Below are positions 15,982 through 24,518 of a stretch of DNA of 64,000 bases, in pieces. Source of the DNA: Roseateles_C aquae. GTDB lineage: Bacteria > Pseudomonadota > Gammaproteobacteria > Burkholderiales > Burkholderiaceae_C. The translations under genes and the position numbers were made by a program. The notes under the pieces were generated by a model. It did no database searches. It was not told where the DNA came from and was given only the letters and a program-made list of their open reading frames with translations. Within the stretch, counting starts at the first letter, position 1, and each line of letters opens with the position of its first letter. The DNA lies in assembly GCF_032337115.1 (NCBI RefSeq), contig NZ_JAVXZY010000007.1, positions 230,192 through 294,191 on the forward strand, written 5' to 3'.

Positions 15982-17373
15982 ATGGGTGCAACTGGTGAAC
16001 TGATCGAGAACCGCGTCTTCGACGAGCTGACGCCGGGCCTGCGCGCCGCGCTGCGCCGTGTGATCAGCATGGAGGACATCCAGGCCTTCGCGCTGGTCTC
16101 CGGCGATATCAACCCGGCGCATGTGGACACCGTCTACGCCGACGCCAGCCGCTTTCACGGCGTCATCGCCCACGGCATGTTTGCCGGTGCGCTGATCTCC
16201 AGCCTGCTGGGCACCGAGTTCCCCGGGCCCGGCACCATCTATATCGGCCAGAGCCTGCATTTCCACCGCCCGGTGCGGCTGGCCGATGCGCTGCTGGTCG
16301 AGGTGGTGGTGATCGACTGCGACGCCGAGACCAAGAACGTGCGGCTGGACTGCACGGTGCAGAACCAGCATGGCGAGCTGGTCGTCAGCGGCGAGGCGCT
16401 GGTGCGCGCGCCCACCCACAAGCTGGCCCTGCCGCGCGTGGCGCTGCCGCAGCTGCATCTGTTCGACCCCGAGGCACGGCTGCAGCACTGGCTGGCCAGC
16501 CTGGATGTGCGCACGGCGCTGCGCTGTGCCGTCGTCCACCCCTGCGATGAGGAATCGCTGCGCGGCGCGCTCGACGCCGGCCGGCGCGGCCTGATCGTGC
16601 CGGTGCTGGTGGGCCCGGTTGAGAAGATCCAGGCCTGCGCCGAACGTGCCGGCGTCTCGCTGCAGGGCGTGGAGCTGCACGACGCGGCGCACAGCCATGC
16701 CGCCGCGCAGGCCGCCGCCGCGATGGCCGCCGCCGGCGAGGTGGCGATGCTGATGAAGGGCAGCTTGCATACCGATGAGCTGATCTCCGCCGTGCTGGCC
16801 GAACCGGCACTGCGCACCGGCCGGCGGCTCTCGCATGTGTTCCGCTTCGAGGTGCCCACCTATGCCAAGCCGGTGCTGGTCACCGATGCAGCGATCAATA
16901 TCCGCCCCAGCCTCGAAGACAAGGCCGATATCGCCCGCAACGCTATCGCCCTGGCCCATGCGCTGGGCGTGGCCCAGCCGCGCCTGGCCATCCTCTCGGC
17001 GGTGGAAACAGTGACGCCCCGGCTGGTCTCGACGCTGGACGCCGCCGCGCTGTGCAAGATGGCCGATCGCGGCCAGATCCAGGGCGCGCTGCTCGACGGC
17101 CCACTGGCCTTTGACAACGCCATCTCCGCCGAGGCGGCCACGGTCAAGGGCATCCAATCCCCGGTGGCCGGCCAGGCCGACATCCTGCTGGTGCCCGATC
17201 TGGAGTCCGGCAATATGCTGGCCAAACAGCTGGAATACCTGGCCGGCGCGGCCAGCTGCGGTGTGGTGCTGGGCGCCAAGATCCCGATCGCGCTGACCAG
17301 CCGGGCCGACAACGCGCTGTCCCGCGCCGCCTCGGCCGCGCTGGCCCGGCTGATGGCCGAGGAACAGCCATGA
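15982..17373 (+). CDS. Fused MaoC-like enoyl-CoA hydratase / phosphate acetyl(butyryl)transferase
   Basis: 463 aa. Residues ~1-150 are a MaoC hot-dog domain with the catalytic D-x4-H in SGDINPAHVD followed by HGMFAGALISSLLGTEFPGPG. Residues ~160-463 are a phosphotransacylase (SHVFRFEVPTYAKPVLVTDAAINI ... LLVPDLESGNMLAKQLEYLAGA). The start is ATG 15982 with AAGGAGG upstream, not an in-frame ATG at 15943. Its stop overlaps ackA (ATGA). Known in betaproteobacteria as a bifunctional enoyl-CoA hydratase/phosphate acetyltransferase; together with AckA it can turn acyl-CoA into acyl phosphate and then ATP plus an acid. Confidence 0.92.
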   Translation: MGATGELIENRVFDELTPGLRAALRRVISMEDIQAFALVSGDINPAHVDTVYADASRFHGVIAHGMFAGALISSLLGTEFPGPGTIYIGQSLHFHRPVRLADALLVEVVVIDCDAETKNVRLDCTVQNQHGELVVSGEALVRAPTHKLALPRVALPQLHLFDPEARLQHWLASLDVRTALRCAVVHPCDEESLRGALDAGRRGLIVPVLVGPVEKIQACAERAGVSLQGVELHDAAHSHAAAQAAAAMAAAGEVAMLMKGSLHTDELISAVLAEPALRTGRRLSHVFRFEVPTYAKPVLVTDAAINIRPSLEDKADIARNAIALAHALGVAQPRLAILSAVETVTPRLVSTLDAAALCKMADRGQIQGALLDGPLAFDNAISAEAATVKGIQSPVAGQADILLVPDLESGNMLAKQLEYLAGAASCGVVLGAKIPIALTSRADNALSRAASAALARLMAEEQP

Positions 17374-18614
17374 GCGCGCCGGCAAGCGCCGATGGCGGCA
17401 CGGTGCTGGCCGTCAACGCCGGTTCGTCGTCGCTGAAGTACGGGCTCTACGGCCGCGAGGGCAAAGCGCTGTGGACCGGCTGCTACGAAGGGCTGCAACC
17501 CGGCGGCCAGGCGCAGCACCGCCAGCAGCAGCCGCTGCCCGGCCTGCCTGAGCCACTGAACCTCGGCGCTAACACCAACAGCTTTGACGCCGCACTGGCC
17601 GATCTGCTGGCCCGGCTGGATCGTCAGGGCGCCCTACCGCTGGCGATTGCCCACCGCATCGTCCATGGTGGCGAGCGCTGCGTCGCGCCCTGCCGGCTCG
17701 ATGCCGGCACGATGGCGTATCTGCACAGCCTGTCGCCATTGGCACCGCTGCATCAGCCGCACAACCTGGCCGGCGTCAACGCGCTGGCCCGGCTGCTGCC
17801 GCGGCTGCCGCAGATCGGCTGCTTTGACACCGCCTTCCATGCCGAGCAGCCGGCCGTCGAGCAATGGCTGCCGCTGCCACGGGCGCTGCGTGCGCAGGGC
17901 CTGCGCCGCTATGGCTTTCACGGCCTGTCCTACCAATACCTCAGCGAGACCTTGGCGCGGCACAGCCGGCGTTCGCGTGGCCGCGCCATCCTCGCCCATC
18001 TGGGCAACGGCGCCAGCGTCTGCGCAACGCTGGACGGCAGCTCCATCGCCAGCTCGATGGGCTTCTCGGCGCTGGACGGGCTGATGATGGGCAGCCGCAG
18101 CGGCGCCGTCGACCCCGGCGCGCTGCTGCATCTGCTGCGCCAGGGCTGGAGCGTCGAGCGGCTGGAGCAGACGCTGTACAAGGCCTCGGGCCTGCTCGGT
18201 GTGTCCGGCCTCAGCGCCGATATGCGCACCCTGCGTGCCAGCCCCGAAGCGGCCGCCGCCGAGGCGATTGCGCTGTTCTGCCACCGGCTGCGCCGCGAGG
18301 CCGCCGCACTGCTGGCGCCGTTGCAAGGGCTAGACCTGCTGGCCTTCACCGGCGGCATCGGCGAGCACGATGCCGGCGTGCGCGAGGCGCTGTGCGACAG
18401 CCTCGGTTTCCTCGGCCTGCAGCTGGACCGCCAGCGCAATGCCGCGGCCAGCGGCCAGGGCGTGCAGGCGCTGCACAGCAGCACCAGCGCGGTTGAGGTC
18501 TGGCTGGTGCCAACCGACGAGGGCCGCGTTGCCGCCAGCGCCGCCTGGCGCTGGCTGGACGCCGAGGCGCGCAGCGCCCCGGCCCAGCGCGCGGCGTCTA
18601 CGCTCTCAGTCTGA
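17370..18614 (+). CDS. ackA: Acetate kinase
   Basis: 414 aa. ASKHA-fold motifs are present: LAVNAGSSSLKYGLYG, IAHRIVHGGERC, FHGLSYQYLSETL, AHLGNGASVCA, LMMGSRSGAVDPGALL and FTGGIGEHDAGVRE. It makes ATP from acetyl phosphate and ADP, or the reverse. It overlaps the upstream transacylase by 4 bp, so the pair is co-translated, and it converges with the PPDK-like gene with a 9-bp overlap. Propionate/butyrate specificity cannot be excluded. Confidence 0.95.
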   Translation: MSAPASADGGTVLAVNAGSSSLKYGLYGREGKALWTGCYEGLQPGGQAQHRQQQPLPGLPEPLNLGANTNSFDAALADLLARLDRQGALPLAIAHRIVHGGERCVAPCRLDAGTMAYLHSLSPLAPLHQPHNLAGVNALARLLPRLPQIGCFDTAFHAEQPAVEQWLPLPRALRAQGLRRYGFHGLSYQYLSETLARHSRRSRGRAILAHLGNGASVCATLDGSSIASSMGFSALDGLMMGSRSGAVDPGALLHLLRQGWSVERLEQTLYKASGLLGVSGLSADMRTLRASPEAAAAEAIALFCHRLRREAAALLAPLQGLDLLAFTGGIGEHDAGVREALCDSLGFLGLQLDRQRNAAASGQGVQALHSSTSAVEVWLVPTDEGRVAASAAWRWLDAEARSAPAQRAASTLSV

Positions 18615-20201
18615 GGCGCTGCGCAGCGCCTGCAGCCGCTCCAGCAGGCCGTCCGGCACGCGGCGCTGCAGGGCCAGCTCGCCGGCATAGACGGCGCCGG
18701 TATTGCCGTCCAGCGTCAGCACCTCGCCGGCGCGCAGCAGCCGGTCGCCAATGCGGGCCTCACCACGTGCTGCATCGAGGCGCAGCGCCGTACAGCCAAC
18801 GATGCAGACCTTGCCCAGCTGGCGCGCGATCACCGCCGCATGCGAGGTGCGCGCGCCGCGGCTGGTCAGCAGGCCTTCGGACAATTCCAGCGCGGCGATA
18901 TCGGCCGTCTCGGCATCCTGGCGCAGCAGCAGCACCGGCACGCCGGCGGCATGGCGCTCGCGCGCCCGCGCCTCGTCAAACGCAATCTCACCGACGACCA
19001 CGCCGGGTGAGGCGCTAGCACCCCAAGCCAGCGGCTCAATCGCCTGCTGCGGCGCCACGCCGTTGCCGACCAGCTCGGTCAGGGCCAGCGTCTTGGCATC
19101 CAGGCCGGCGCTGCGGCGCAGCGCCTCGTCACGAGTGATCAGCCCTTCGTCCAGCAGGTCCAGCGCGATGCGCGCCTGCGCCTGCACGCTGCGCTTGCCG
19201 GTGCGCGTCTGCAGCATCCAGAGCTTGCCCTGCTCGACGGTGAACTCGATGTCCTGCATATCGCCCAGGGCCTGCTCCAGCCGGCGGCAGACCTCGACCA
19301 GCTCGCCCCACAGATGCGGCGCGCGGTCCTGCAGCAAGGCCTGGCCGGCCACGCTGCGTCGGCCCGAGACCACATCCTCGCCCTGGGCGTTGAACAAAAA
19401 GTCGACCCAGGGCTCGGGCACGCCGCTGGACGGATGGCGGGTGAAGCCCACGCCGGCCCCGGAGCAGCCGCCGGCATTGCCGAAGACCATGGCCTGCACC
19501 GTCACGGCCGTGCCCATGGCTTCGTCGATCTGCTTCATCGCGCGGTAGGCGCGCGCCTTGTCGGACTGCCAGCTGGCGAACACCGCGTCGATGGCCTGCT
19601 GCAGCTGCAACTGCGGGCTTTGCGGAAAGCTGCGGCCGCTCAAGCGCTGCAACGTGTCCAGGTGGGCGCGGGTCAACGCGCGCAGATCGAGGAAGTCCAG
19701 CTCACGCTCGGCCCGGCCCTGCGCCACCCGCGCCAGATCGGCCTCGAAGGCCGCCATCGGCAGGCCCCAGACGACCGTGCCAAAGCCGGCCACCAGGCGG
19801 CGGTAGGCGTCCCAGGCCAGGCGCGGATTGCCGCTGCGGCGCAGGAGGCCGGGCAGCGTGGCATCGCACAGGCCGATATTGAGCAGCGATTCCAGCATGC
19901 CCGGCATCGACACCGGCGCGCCCGAGCGCACCGACAACAGCAGCGGCCGGCGTGGATCGCCGAAGCGCAGTCCGCAGCGCGCCTCGACGGCCGCCAGCGC
20001 CGGCAGCCAGTGCGCCGGCGTCAGCTCATCGGCCTGCTGGCACCAGGCGGTGCCGATCACAAAGGCCGGCGGCACGGCCAGGCCCAGCGCGGCCATGCGG
20101 GCCAGGTTGTGCGCCTTGAAGCCGATCGCCTCCGGCGGCGGCGTGGCCGTCTCGGGCCCGCAGGCGATGCAGACCGGCGCACTCAACAATTGCTGATTCA
20201 T
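18606..20201 (-). CDS. PPDK-like protein without the PEP/pyruvate domain
   Basis: 531 aa. The N-terminal ATP-grasp part has PPDK hallmarks (SVRSGAPVSMPGMLESLLNIG, QAMVFGN, GVGFTRHPSSG, NAQGEDVVSGRR); the swivelling phosphohistidine domain has GARTSHAAVIARQLGK with catalytic His ~454, matching H455 of the well-studied clostridial PPDK. The protein ends at the linker where the ~340-residue C-terminal TIM barrel should begin; normal PPDK is ~870-900 aa. No frameshifted remainder lies downstream, since ackA follows. So it may charge a histidine and pass phosphate to an unknown acceptor. GGAGG precedes the ATG at 20201. Confidence 0.85.
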   Translation of the reverse strand: MNQQLLSAPVCIACGPETATPPPEAIGFKAHNLARMAALGLAVPPAFVIGTAWCQQADELTPAHWLPALAAVEARCGLRFGDPRRPLLLSVRSGAPVSMPGMLESLLNIGLCDATLPGLLRRSGNPRLAWDAYRRLVAGFGTVVWGLPMAAFEADLARVAQGRAERELDFLDLRALTRAHLDTLQRLSGRSFPQSPQLQLQQAIDAVFASWQSDKARAYRAMKQIDEAMGTAVTVQAMVFGNAGGCSGAGVGFTRHPSSGVPEPWVDFLFNAQGEDVVSGRRSVAGQALLQDRAPHLWGELVEVCRRLEQALGDMQDIEFTVEQGKLWMLQTRTGKRSVQAQARIALDLLDEGLITRDEALRRSAGLDAKTLALTELVGNGVAPQQAIEPLAWGASASPGVVVGEIAFDEARARERHAAGVPVLLLRQDAETADIAALELSEGLLTSRGARTSHAAVIARQLGKVCIVGCTALRLDAARGEARIGDRLLRAGEVLTLDGNTGAVYAGELALQRRVPDGLLERLQALRSASD

Positions 20202-20251
20202 CAATACCTCCGATCACTTTGGACACAAGGCTCCATTCCAGCGGCGCCCGA

Positions 20252-20397
20252 GGATCCGGCTCCGCCGGGCCTACGGGTGCGCCCCCTTTGAGGGGCTGAG
20301 GCCGGACGCAAACGGCCAGCCGTTTGCGCCTGCCGAGGGGCCAGGCTTTGGGCCTGGCGCGGCCTGCAAGGCCGGCGAAGCCGGTAGGGGGTGGTCA
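20252..20397 (-). repeat. Intergenic repeat, copy A (REP/BIME-like)
   Basis: About 146 bp, similar over its length to 36188-36332. On the minus strand it begins at the stop codon of the 684-aa gene (TGACCACCCCCTACC) and contains several dyads, including GGCCTTGCAGGCC-type, CCAGGCCCAAAGCCTGG and GCAAACGGC/GCCGTTTGC stems, and ends near GGATCC. The two copies differ by scattered and compensating changes in the stems. It lies between two co-directional genes. Confidence 0.8.
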
Positions 20398-22449
20398 GTT
20401 CCCAGCAGCGTCGATGCGCCGGAAGGCGCGGTCGCGCAGCGCATGGGCCTGGCGCAGCAGCGCATCGCCGGCCTGCTCCAGCGCGCCGGAGAGGTCCAGG
20501 CCCAGCTGGAAGGCGACCACATCGCTGCGGCTGCGTTCATCGGCAATCAGCGCCATGCGGACCTGGCGGTGTAGCTCGTCGGAGCGGCGCTCGGCCTGCA
20601 GCACGCGCCAGCTGGCGGCCAGGAATTCGTCGTGATCGCCGGGCTCGCTTCCCTCGCCCAGCGTGCGGGCGATGCCCAGCGCCTTGATGTGGTCCTGGGT
20701 GGCCTGCAGCACGGTATCGGCCAACAGCATGAGCGGCTGCTGCACCTCGCCGGACCAGGGGCGCTGCCCCTTCGGATGTGCGTGCTCATGGGCATACTCG
20801 GCCAGCATCTGCCAGACGAAGCAGGCCTCCTCGATCGCATCGGCAACGTCGTCGCCCAGCTCCAGCTGGTGCACCAGCGAGGCCCATTGCGGCACGCGGT
20901 CGGCCAGCTGGCGGGCGCGGATGACCAGATGGTCGGCCCGGCGCTCCCACTTCTTGGCCCGCTCGGCCAGCGCGCGGGCGCTGTCGGGCTGCAGGCTGGG
21001 GCTGTTGATCTCGTCGGCCAGCGCCTGAGCCAGGGCCTGGCACAGGCCGGCATGCTCCTCCAGGCCATCGAACTCGCCATGGCGCTGGCGCAGCCGGCGG
21101 CCCAAGAGCGCACGCGCCTCGTCGGCCAGCAGGGCCGTCGATTGCGGCTGCAGCGCGTGGCGATGGGCCAGGGCCAGCAGCTCGACAAGGAACTCGCGCG
21201 CCGGCGTCGCACCGAGCACATCGTCGAGCCGGTCGCCCAGGCGGAAGGTGGCCGGGCCCTGGGCCGCCATCGCGTCCCAGACCAGGCGCTCGCCGCCCGC
21301 CTTCAACCAGGCCATATGGCCCCAGCGCTGCGCCGCAGCCTGCTTGAGCACGACCACGGCGGCCGGCTTGTCGACGAAGTTCTGCAGCCGCTTGCGCGCC
21401 CGGTTCCAGTCGATCAGAAAGACGATGCGCTCGCCGATGCCCTCCAGGCAGGCGCACAGCGCGATCTCGTCGGCGGCGACAAAGCAGGCGGTGCCGACAT
21501 GAAAGGCCGCGCCGGCATTCAGGCCCGCGGCCACGCGGGCGGCCACCGGCCCCCAGTCGGCGCCAACCTCGGCCAGCAGCTCCTGGAAGAAGGCAAAGCG
21601 CTGGGTGTGCAGATCGGAATAGGTCAGGCGAATCTGCGCTGGCTGGCCCGGCGGTGTCTCGACCTGCAGCACCAGCACATGGGCGTCGTTGGTGCCGATA
21701 TCGTTCTGGATCAGAAGCCGCCCACCATCGCGGGTCGCGCAGCTGCCAAGGCCGGGATGGTCGAACTTCAGCGGCCGGGTACGGTTGACGCCACGCATGA
21801 AGGCGCGCACGCGCGGCTCGTCGCTGCCGTCCTCGGCCAGTTTCCAGGCATGGGCGCCATCGATGTCGCCGCCCGCGCCGGCCGCCTCGGCCGACAGCTT
21901 GTTCAGGCCGCGATGCAGGTCCATCACCAGGAGGTGCAGGCTGTCGCTGAGGTCCGCCGCGGCGCGCTTGGCACCGCTGGCCGGGCCGCGTGTCAGCGCC
22001 TCGATCTGCGCCGTCGTCAGGTACTCGCCCGGCTGCTCGCGCAGCCAGTGCAGCCAGTGCTCGATGCGCAGGGCCAGCGGGTCGTCGCTGGGCAGCTGGC
22101 CCTGCAGCGGCCGCGCCATCAGCGCCAACGCGCCAGCCATGCGGCCGGCCAGCAGCGTCCAGTCGGGCAGCCGTATGCCCTGCAGCGATTCCTCGCTCTG
22201 GCGCGGCCAGGCCTGCAACCAGTGGGCATCCTCGCCGCCGCTCAGGCCGGCCTGGTCCAGCTCGCGGCCCAGATCGGGCAGGGCCACGCCCGGTTCACGG
22301 GCATGCTGCACCGCCTGCTGCAACAGCGTCAGATAGAGCTTGAGCTGGTCATTGGCCTGCAGCGCCGCGGTCAGCTGCGCCGGCAGGGTCAGAGACATCA
22401 TCGACAAGCCCGGCTCGTCCAGCACCAGCAGCGCATTCACCTTGTCCAT
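20395..22449 (-). CDS. Large uncharacterised protein, possible PhoU-like C-terminus
   Basis: 684 aa, no signal peptide. I do not recognise a named family with certainty. The middle (~210-400) has conserved-looking blocks such as RLLIQNDIGTNDAHVLVLQV, TYSDLHTQRFAFFQELL and FLIDWNRARKRLQNFV. The C-terminal ~200 residues are amphipathic helices with a PhoU/DUF47-like rhythm (LERRADHLVIRA-type start, AIEEACFVWQMLAEYAHEH, ERRSDELHRQVRMALIA). It precedes the half-PPDK gene on the same strand, separated by a repeat, so the two may be co-transcribed. GGGAG lies before ATG 22449. Confidence 0.75.
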   Translation of the reverse strand: MDKVNALLVLDEPGLSMMSLTLPAQLTAALQANDQLKLYLTLLQQAVQHAREPGVALPDLGRELDQAGLSGGEDAHWLQAWPRQSEESLQGIRLPDWTLLAGRMAGALALMARPLQGQLPSDDPLALRIEHWLHWLREQPGEYLTTAQIEALTRGPASGAKRAAADLSDSLHLLVMDLHRGLNKLSAEAAGAGGDIDGAHAWKLAEDGSDEPRVRAFMRGVNRTRPLKFDHPGLGSCATRDGGRLLIQNDIGTNDAHVLVLQVETPPGQPAQIRLTYSDLHTQRFAFFQELLAEVGADWGPVAARVAAGLNAGAAFHVGTACFVAADEIALCACLEGIGERIVFLIDWNRARKRLQNFVDKPAAVVVLKQAAAQRWGHMAWLKAGGERLVWDAMAAQGPATFRLGDRLDDVLGATPAREFLVELLALAHRHALQPQSTALLADEARALLGRRLRQRHGEFDGLEEHAGLCQALAQALADEINSPSLQPDSARALAERAKKWERRADHLVIRARQLADRVPQWASLVHQLELGDDVADAIEEACFVWQMLAEYAHEHAHPKGQRPWSGEVQQPLMLLADTVLQATQDHIKALGIARTLGEGSEPGDHDEFLAASWRVLQAERRSDELHRQVRMALIADERSRSDVVAFQLGLDLSGALEQAGDALLRQAHALRDRAFRRIDAAGN

Positions 22450-22557
22450 CCCGAACTCCCGTCACTCCAGTTGAAGGCAGGGCGAGTGTGGAAGACACGC
22501 GATGACAGGCCGGTGAACGATTTGTGGCGCCGCGATGGCGTTTGCGCTGGGTCAAGC

Positions 22558-22794
22558 TCAGCGGGGCTCGCCCGACGCCACCAGGCGCTCAACCAGACGC
22601 TGCGCCAAAGGCGCCACCAGCAGCACGCCGGGAAACGCGATCAGCCAGGCCGCGGTCCAACTGTGCAGCCACTGGCTCCACCAACCCGGCGCCAGACCTA
22701 TCACGCGCAGCGTCGAGATGCCGGAGACCAGCAAGGACATCAGGCCCGAGACGATGAAACCGAAGGCCAGGGGAGCGTATTTGCGCGGCAGCAT
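22558..22794 (-). CDS. DUF2798 small membrane protein
   Basis: 78 aa with two transmembrane helices. KYAPLAFGFIVSGLMSLLVSGISTLR and WLIAFPGVLLVAPLAQRLVERLV fit DUF2798. Last gene of the MerR-linked minus-strand operon, 3 bp after the flavodoxin-like gene. Function unknown. Confidence 0.8.
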   Translation of the reverse strand: MLPRKYAPLAFGFIVSGLMSLLVSGISTLRVIGLAPGWWSQWLHSWTAAWLIAFPGVLLVAPLAQRLVERLVASGEPR

Positions 22795-22797
22795 GGC

Positions 22798-23391
22798 TCA
22801 GCCCTCCAGAACGGCTTCTGCCACCTGCTGCTCGCCCAGGCGCAGCAGCGTGGCAGCGACCTGACGGCCGAACATCCGTGCGGTCTTGGTGTCGCCAGGA
22901 GGGAAGGTGTCGGCCGGCGCGCCATGGCCGGCCTGGGCCATCAGGCCCGACCAGGAGCCCAGCCGGTTCGCCGCCTGCTCGTACGGCACACCCTCATGCT
23001 GCTCGGGCAGGATGGGGTTCCCAACCCAAATCATCCCGTGCTGCATCGCAAACACGAACATCGACAGCAGCGTCGACTGCTTGTCGCCGGCCGGCAGCGA
23101 GGAGACGGTGAAGCCGGCCGCCAGCCGACCGCGCAGCGCCTGCGTGCGCCAGAGGCGGCCGGTGGCATCCATGAAACTCTTGAACGGCCCCGAGACGCCG
23201 CCCAGATAGGTTGGCGAGCCGAGGATGTAGGCGTCATAGGCCAGCAGTGCGTCGGGCCGGGCGGTGAGATCCTCGGCGCGCAACAGTTCGGCCTGCACGC
23301 CGGCTTGCTGCTGCACGCCCTGCAGCACCTGCTGGGCGATATGGGCGGTGTGCCCATGGGCACTATGAAAAATGATGGCGATGCGTTTCAT
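22798..23391 (-). CDS. Flavodoxin-like/WrbA-type NAD(P)H:quinone reductase
   Basis: 197 aa. The FMN phosphate loop is FHSAHGHTAHIAQ; AYILGSPTYLGGVSGPFKSFMDATG and a GxGWIGLM-like stretch (GSWSGLMAQAG) follow, as in the WrbA/flavodoxin-fold reductases that reduce quinones by two electrons. AAAGGA precedes ATG 23391. Co-directional with DUF2938 and DUF2798 genes, suggesting a stress response to an electrophile or quinone under MerR control (inference). Confidence 0.83.
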   Translation of the reverse strand: MKRIAIIFHSAHGHTAHIAQQVLQGVQQQAGVQAELLRAEDLTARPDALLAYDAYILGSPTYLGGVSGPFKSFMDATGRLWRTQALRGRLAAGFTVSSLPAGDKQSTLLSMFVFAMQHGMIWVGNPILPEQHEGVPYEQAANRLGSWSGLMAQAGHGAPADTFPPGDTKTARMFGRQVAATLLRLGEQQVAEAVLEG

Positions 23392-23488
23392 CGTGAAATC
23401 CTTTGAGGCTTTTGAGAGGACGTCGCTTGGGCAGGGCTCCGCCAGCGGGACATCCGCGCGCTCGTGGGCACAGGAGAAGAAGTGGGAC

Positions 23489-23989
23489 TCAGGCCAGCAG
23501 CCGCGCCGCGAGAGCGGTGAGATAGAGCCCGAGCCCAAAGATCAGGTGATTGGCCAGGCTGCGCAGGCTGTTGCGCAGCGGTGTCGGCGTCTTGCTGGCC
23601 GCCACGCCCAGGCCCATGGCCGGCTGCATCACCAGCATGGGCAGCGCCACCGTGGCGAGGCCAAACAGCAAGGCCGGCAGCGGCTGCGGCGCGGCCAGCC
23701 AGGCCGGCCCCTGCAGCGCCAGCAGGGCCGCGGCAAAGGCGATACCGACCGCGTAATGCACCGCCCAGCCCAGCGCCAGCTCATGGCGCAGCGGCGCGGC
23801 AGCGGCAATGGCCGGATGGCTGAAGCGGCCCCGCCGCATATGACCGACCCAGCGGCCGATCAGCGCAAAGCTGCCGGTCGGCACGCCCAGGCGCTTGAGC
23901 AGCAGCAACCAGAGATCGAGCAGCGCGGTGGCGGCCACACCGAGCCAGACGGCATGGACCAGGGTCTTGATAACGATGAATTCGGGCAT
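23489..23989 (-). CDS. DUF2938 membrane protein
   Basis: 166 aa with about four hydrophobic segments; HAVWLGVAATALLDLWLLLLKRLGVP, the conserved GRWVGHMRRGRF and ELALGWAVHYAVGIAFA match DUF2938. AGGAG precedes ATG 23989 by 6 bases. First gene behind the MerR-type promoter at 24033-24063. Function of the family is unknown; commonly beside MerR/HTH regulators. Confidence 0.83.
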   Translation of the reverse strand: MPEFIVIKTLVHAVWLGVAATALLDLWLLLLKRLGVPTGSFALIGRWVGHMRRGRFSHPAIAAAAPLRHELALGWAVHYAVGIAFAAALLALQGPAWLAAPQPLPALLFGLATVALPMLVMQPAMGLGVAASKTPTPLRNSLRSLANHLIFGLGLYLTALAARLLA

Positions 23990-24032
23990 GGAAATCTCCT
24001 TCGATGGCTTGACGGCGGGGACGCTTGAATTC

Positions 24033-24063
24033 ACTATAGAAGTTGAAGTCAACTTCAAGTCAA
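24033..24063 (-). promoter_or_regulatory. MerR-type promoter with 19-bp spacer and central palindrome
   Basis: On the minus strand, -35 TTGACT (24063-24058) and -10 TATAGT (24038-24033) are separated by exactly 19 bp, the overlong spacing typical of MerR-activated promoters. An 18-bp dyad with perfect 8-bp arms GAAGTTGA/TCAACTTC (24039-24056) fills the spacer. It faces the DUF2938 gene (start 23989) and lies just upstream of the divergent MerR gene (start 24072). Confidence 0.85.
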
Positions 24064-24071
24064 GCACTTCC

Positions 24072-24500
24072 ATGGACATTTCCGAAGTCGCCAAGCGCTC
24101 AGGCGTGGCCGCCTCCGCATTGCGCTACTACGAGCGCAAGGGCCTGATCCGCTCCTTGGACAGCGACAGCGCCCGGCGCCAGTTCGCGCCGGCGGTGCTC
24201 GACCAGCTGGCATTGATTGCCCTGGGTCAGGCCGGTGGCTTTTCGCTGGACGAGATCCGCAGCATGTTCAGCAGCGAGGGCGGCCCCCAGATCGACCGCC
24301 AGATGCTGGCCGGCAAGGCCGACGAACTCGATCAGCTGATCAAGCGCCTGAAGGCGATGAGCGAGGGCCTGCGCCATGCCGCTGCCTGCCCGGCGCCCAG
24401 CCACGCCCAATGCCCCTCGTTCCAGCGCCTGCTCAAAGCTGCCGCCGCCGGGGCGCTGCAAGCGCGCCCGGCCAAGCTGGCGCCGCGGCGGCGCGCTTGA
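24072..24500 (+). CDS. MerR-family regulator
   Basis: 142 aa. MDISEVAKRSGVAASALRYYERKGLI is the classic MerR winged helix; residues ~70-110 form the dimer coiled coil. A PAPSHAQCPSFQRLL segment with two Cys follows, which resembles SoxR/CueR-type tails but lacks a clear CxxCxC cluster. It likely binds the 18-bp dyad immediately upstream and activates the divergent DUF2938 operon. No Shine-Dalgarno is evident before ATG 24072; the message may be nearly leaderless. The inducer is unknown. Confidence 0.88.
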   Translation: MDISEVAKRSGVAASALRYYERKGLIRSLDSDSARRQFAPAVLDQLALIALGQAGGFSLDEIRSMFSSEGGPQIDRQMLAGKADELDQLIKRLKAMSEGLRHAAACPAPSHAQCPSFQRLLKAAAAGALQARPAKLAPRRRA

Positions 24501-24518
24501 AGGTCAGAGAGGGGCTGC

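Noticed and set aside
18606..20201. Frameshifted full-length PPDK
   Set aside because: I looked for a C-terminal PEP-binding remnant beyond the stop; the ackA gene occupies that strand region and no TIM-barrel motif is seen.
20632..23406. 924-codon plus-strand open frame
   Set aside because: It is antisense to the 684-aa, DUF2798 and flavodoxin-like genes; composition (Gln, Arg, His, Gly-rich) is that of a GC-rich shadow frame.
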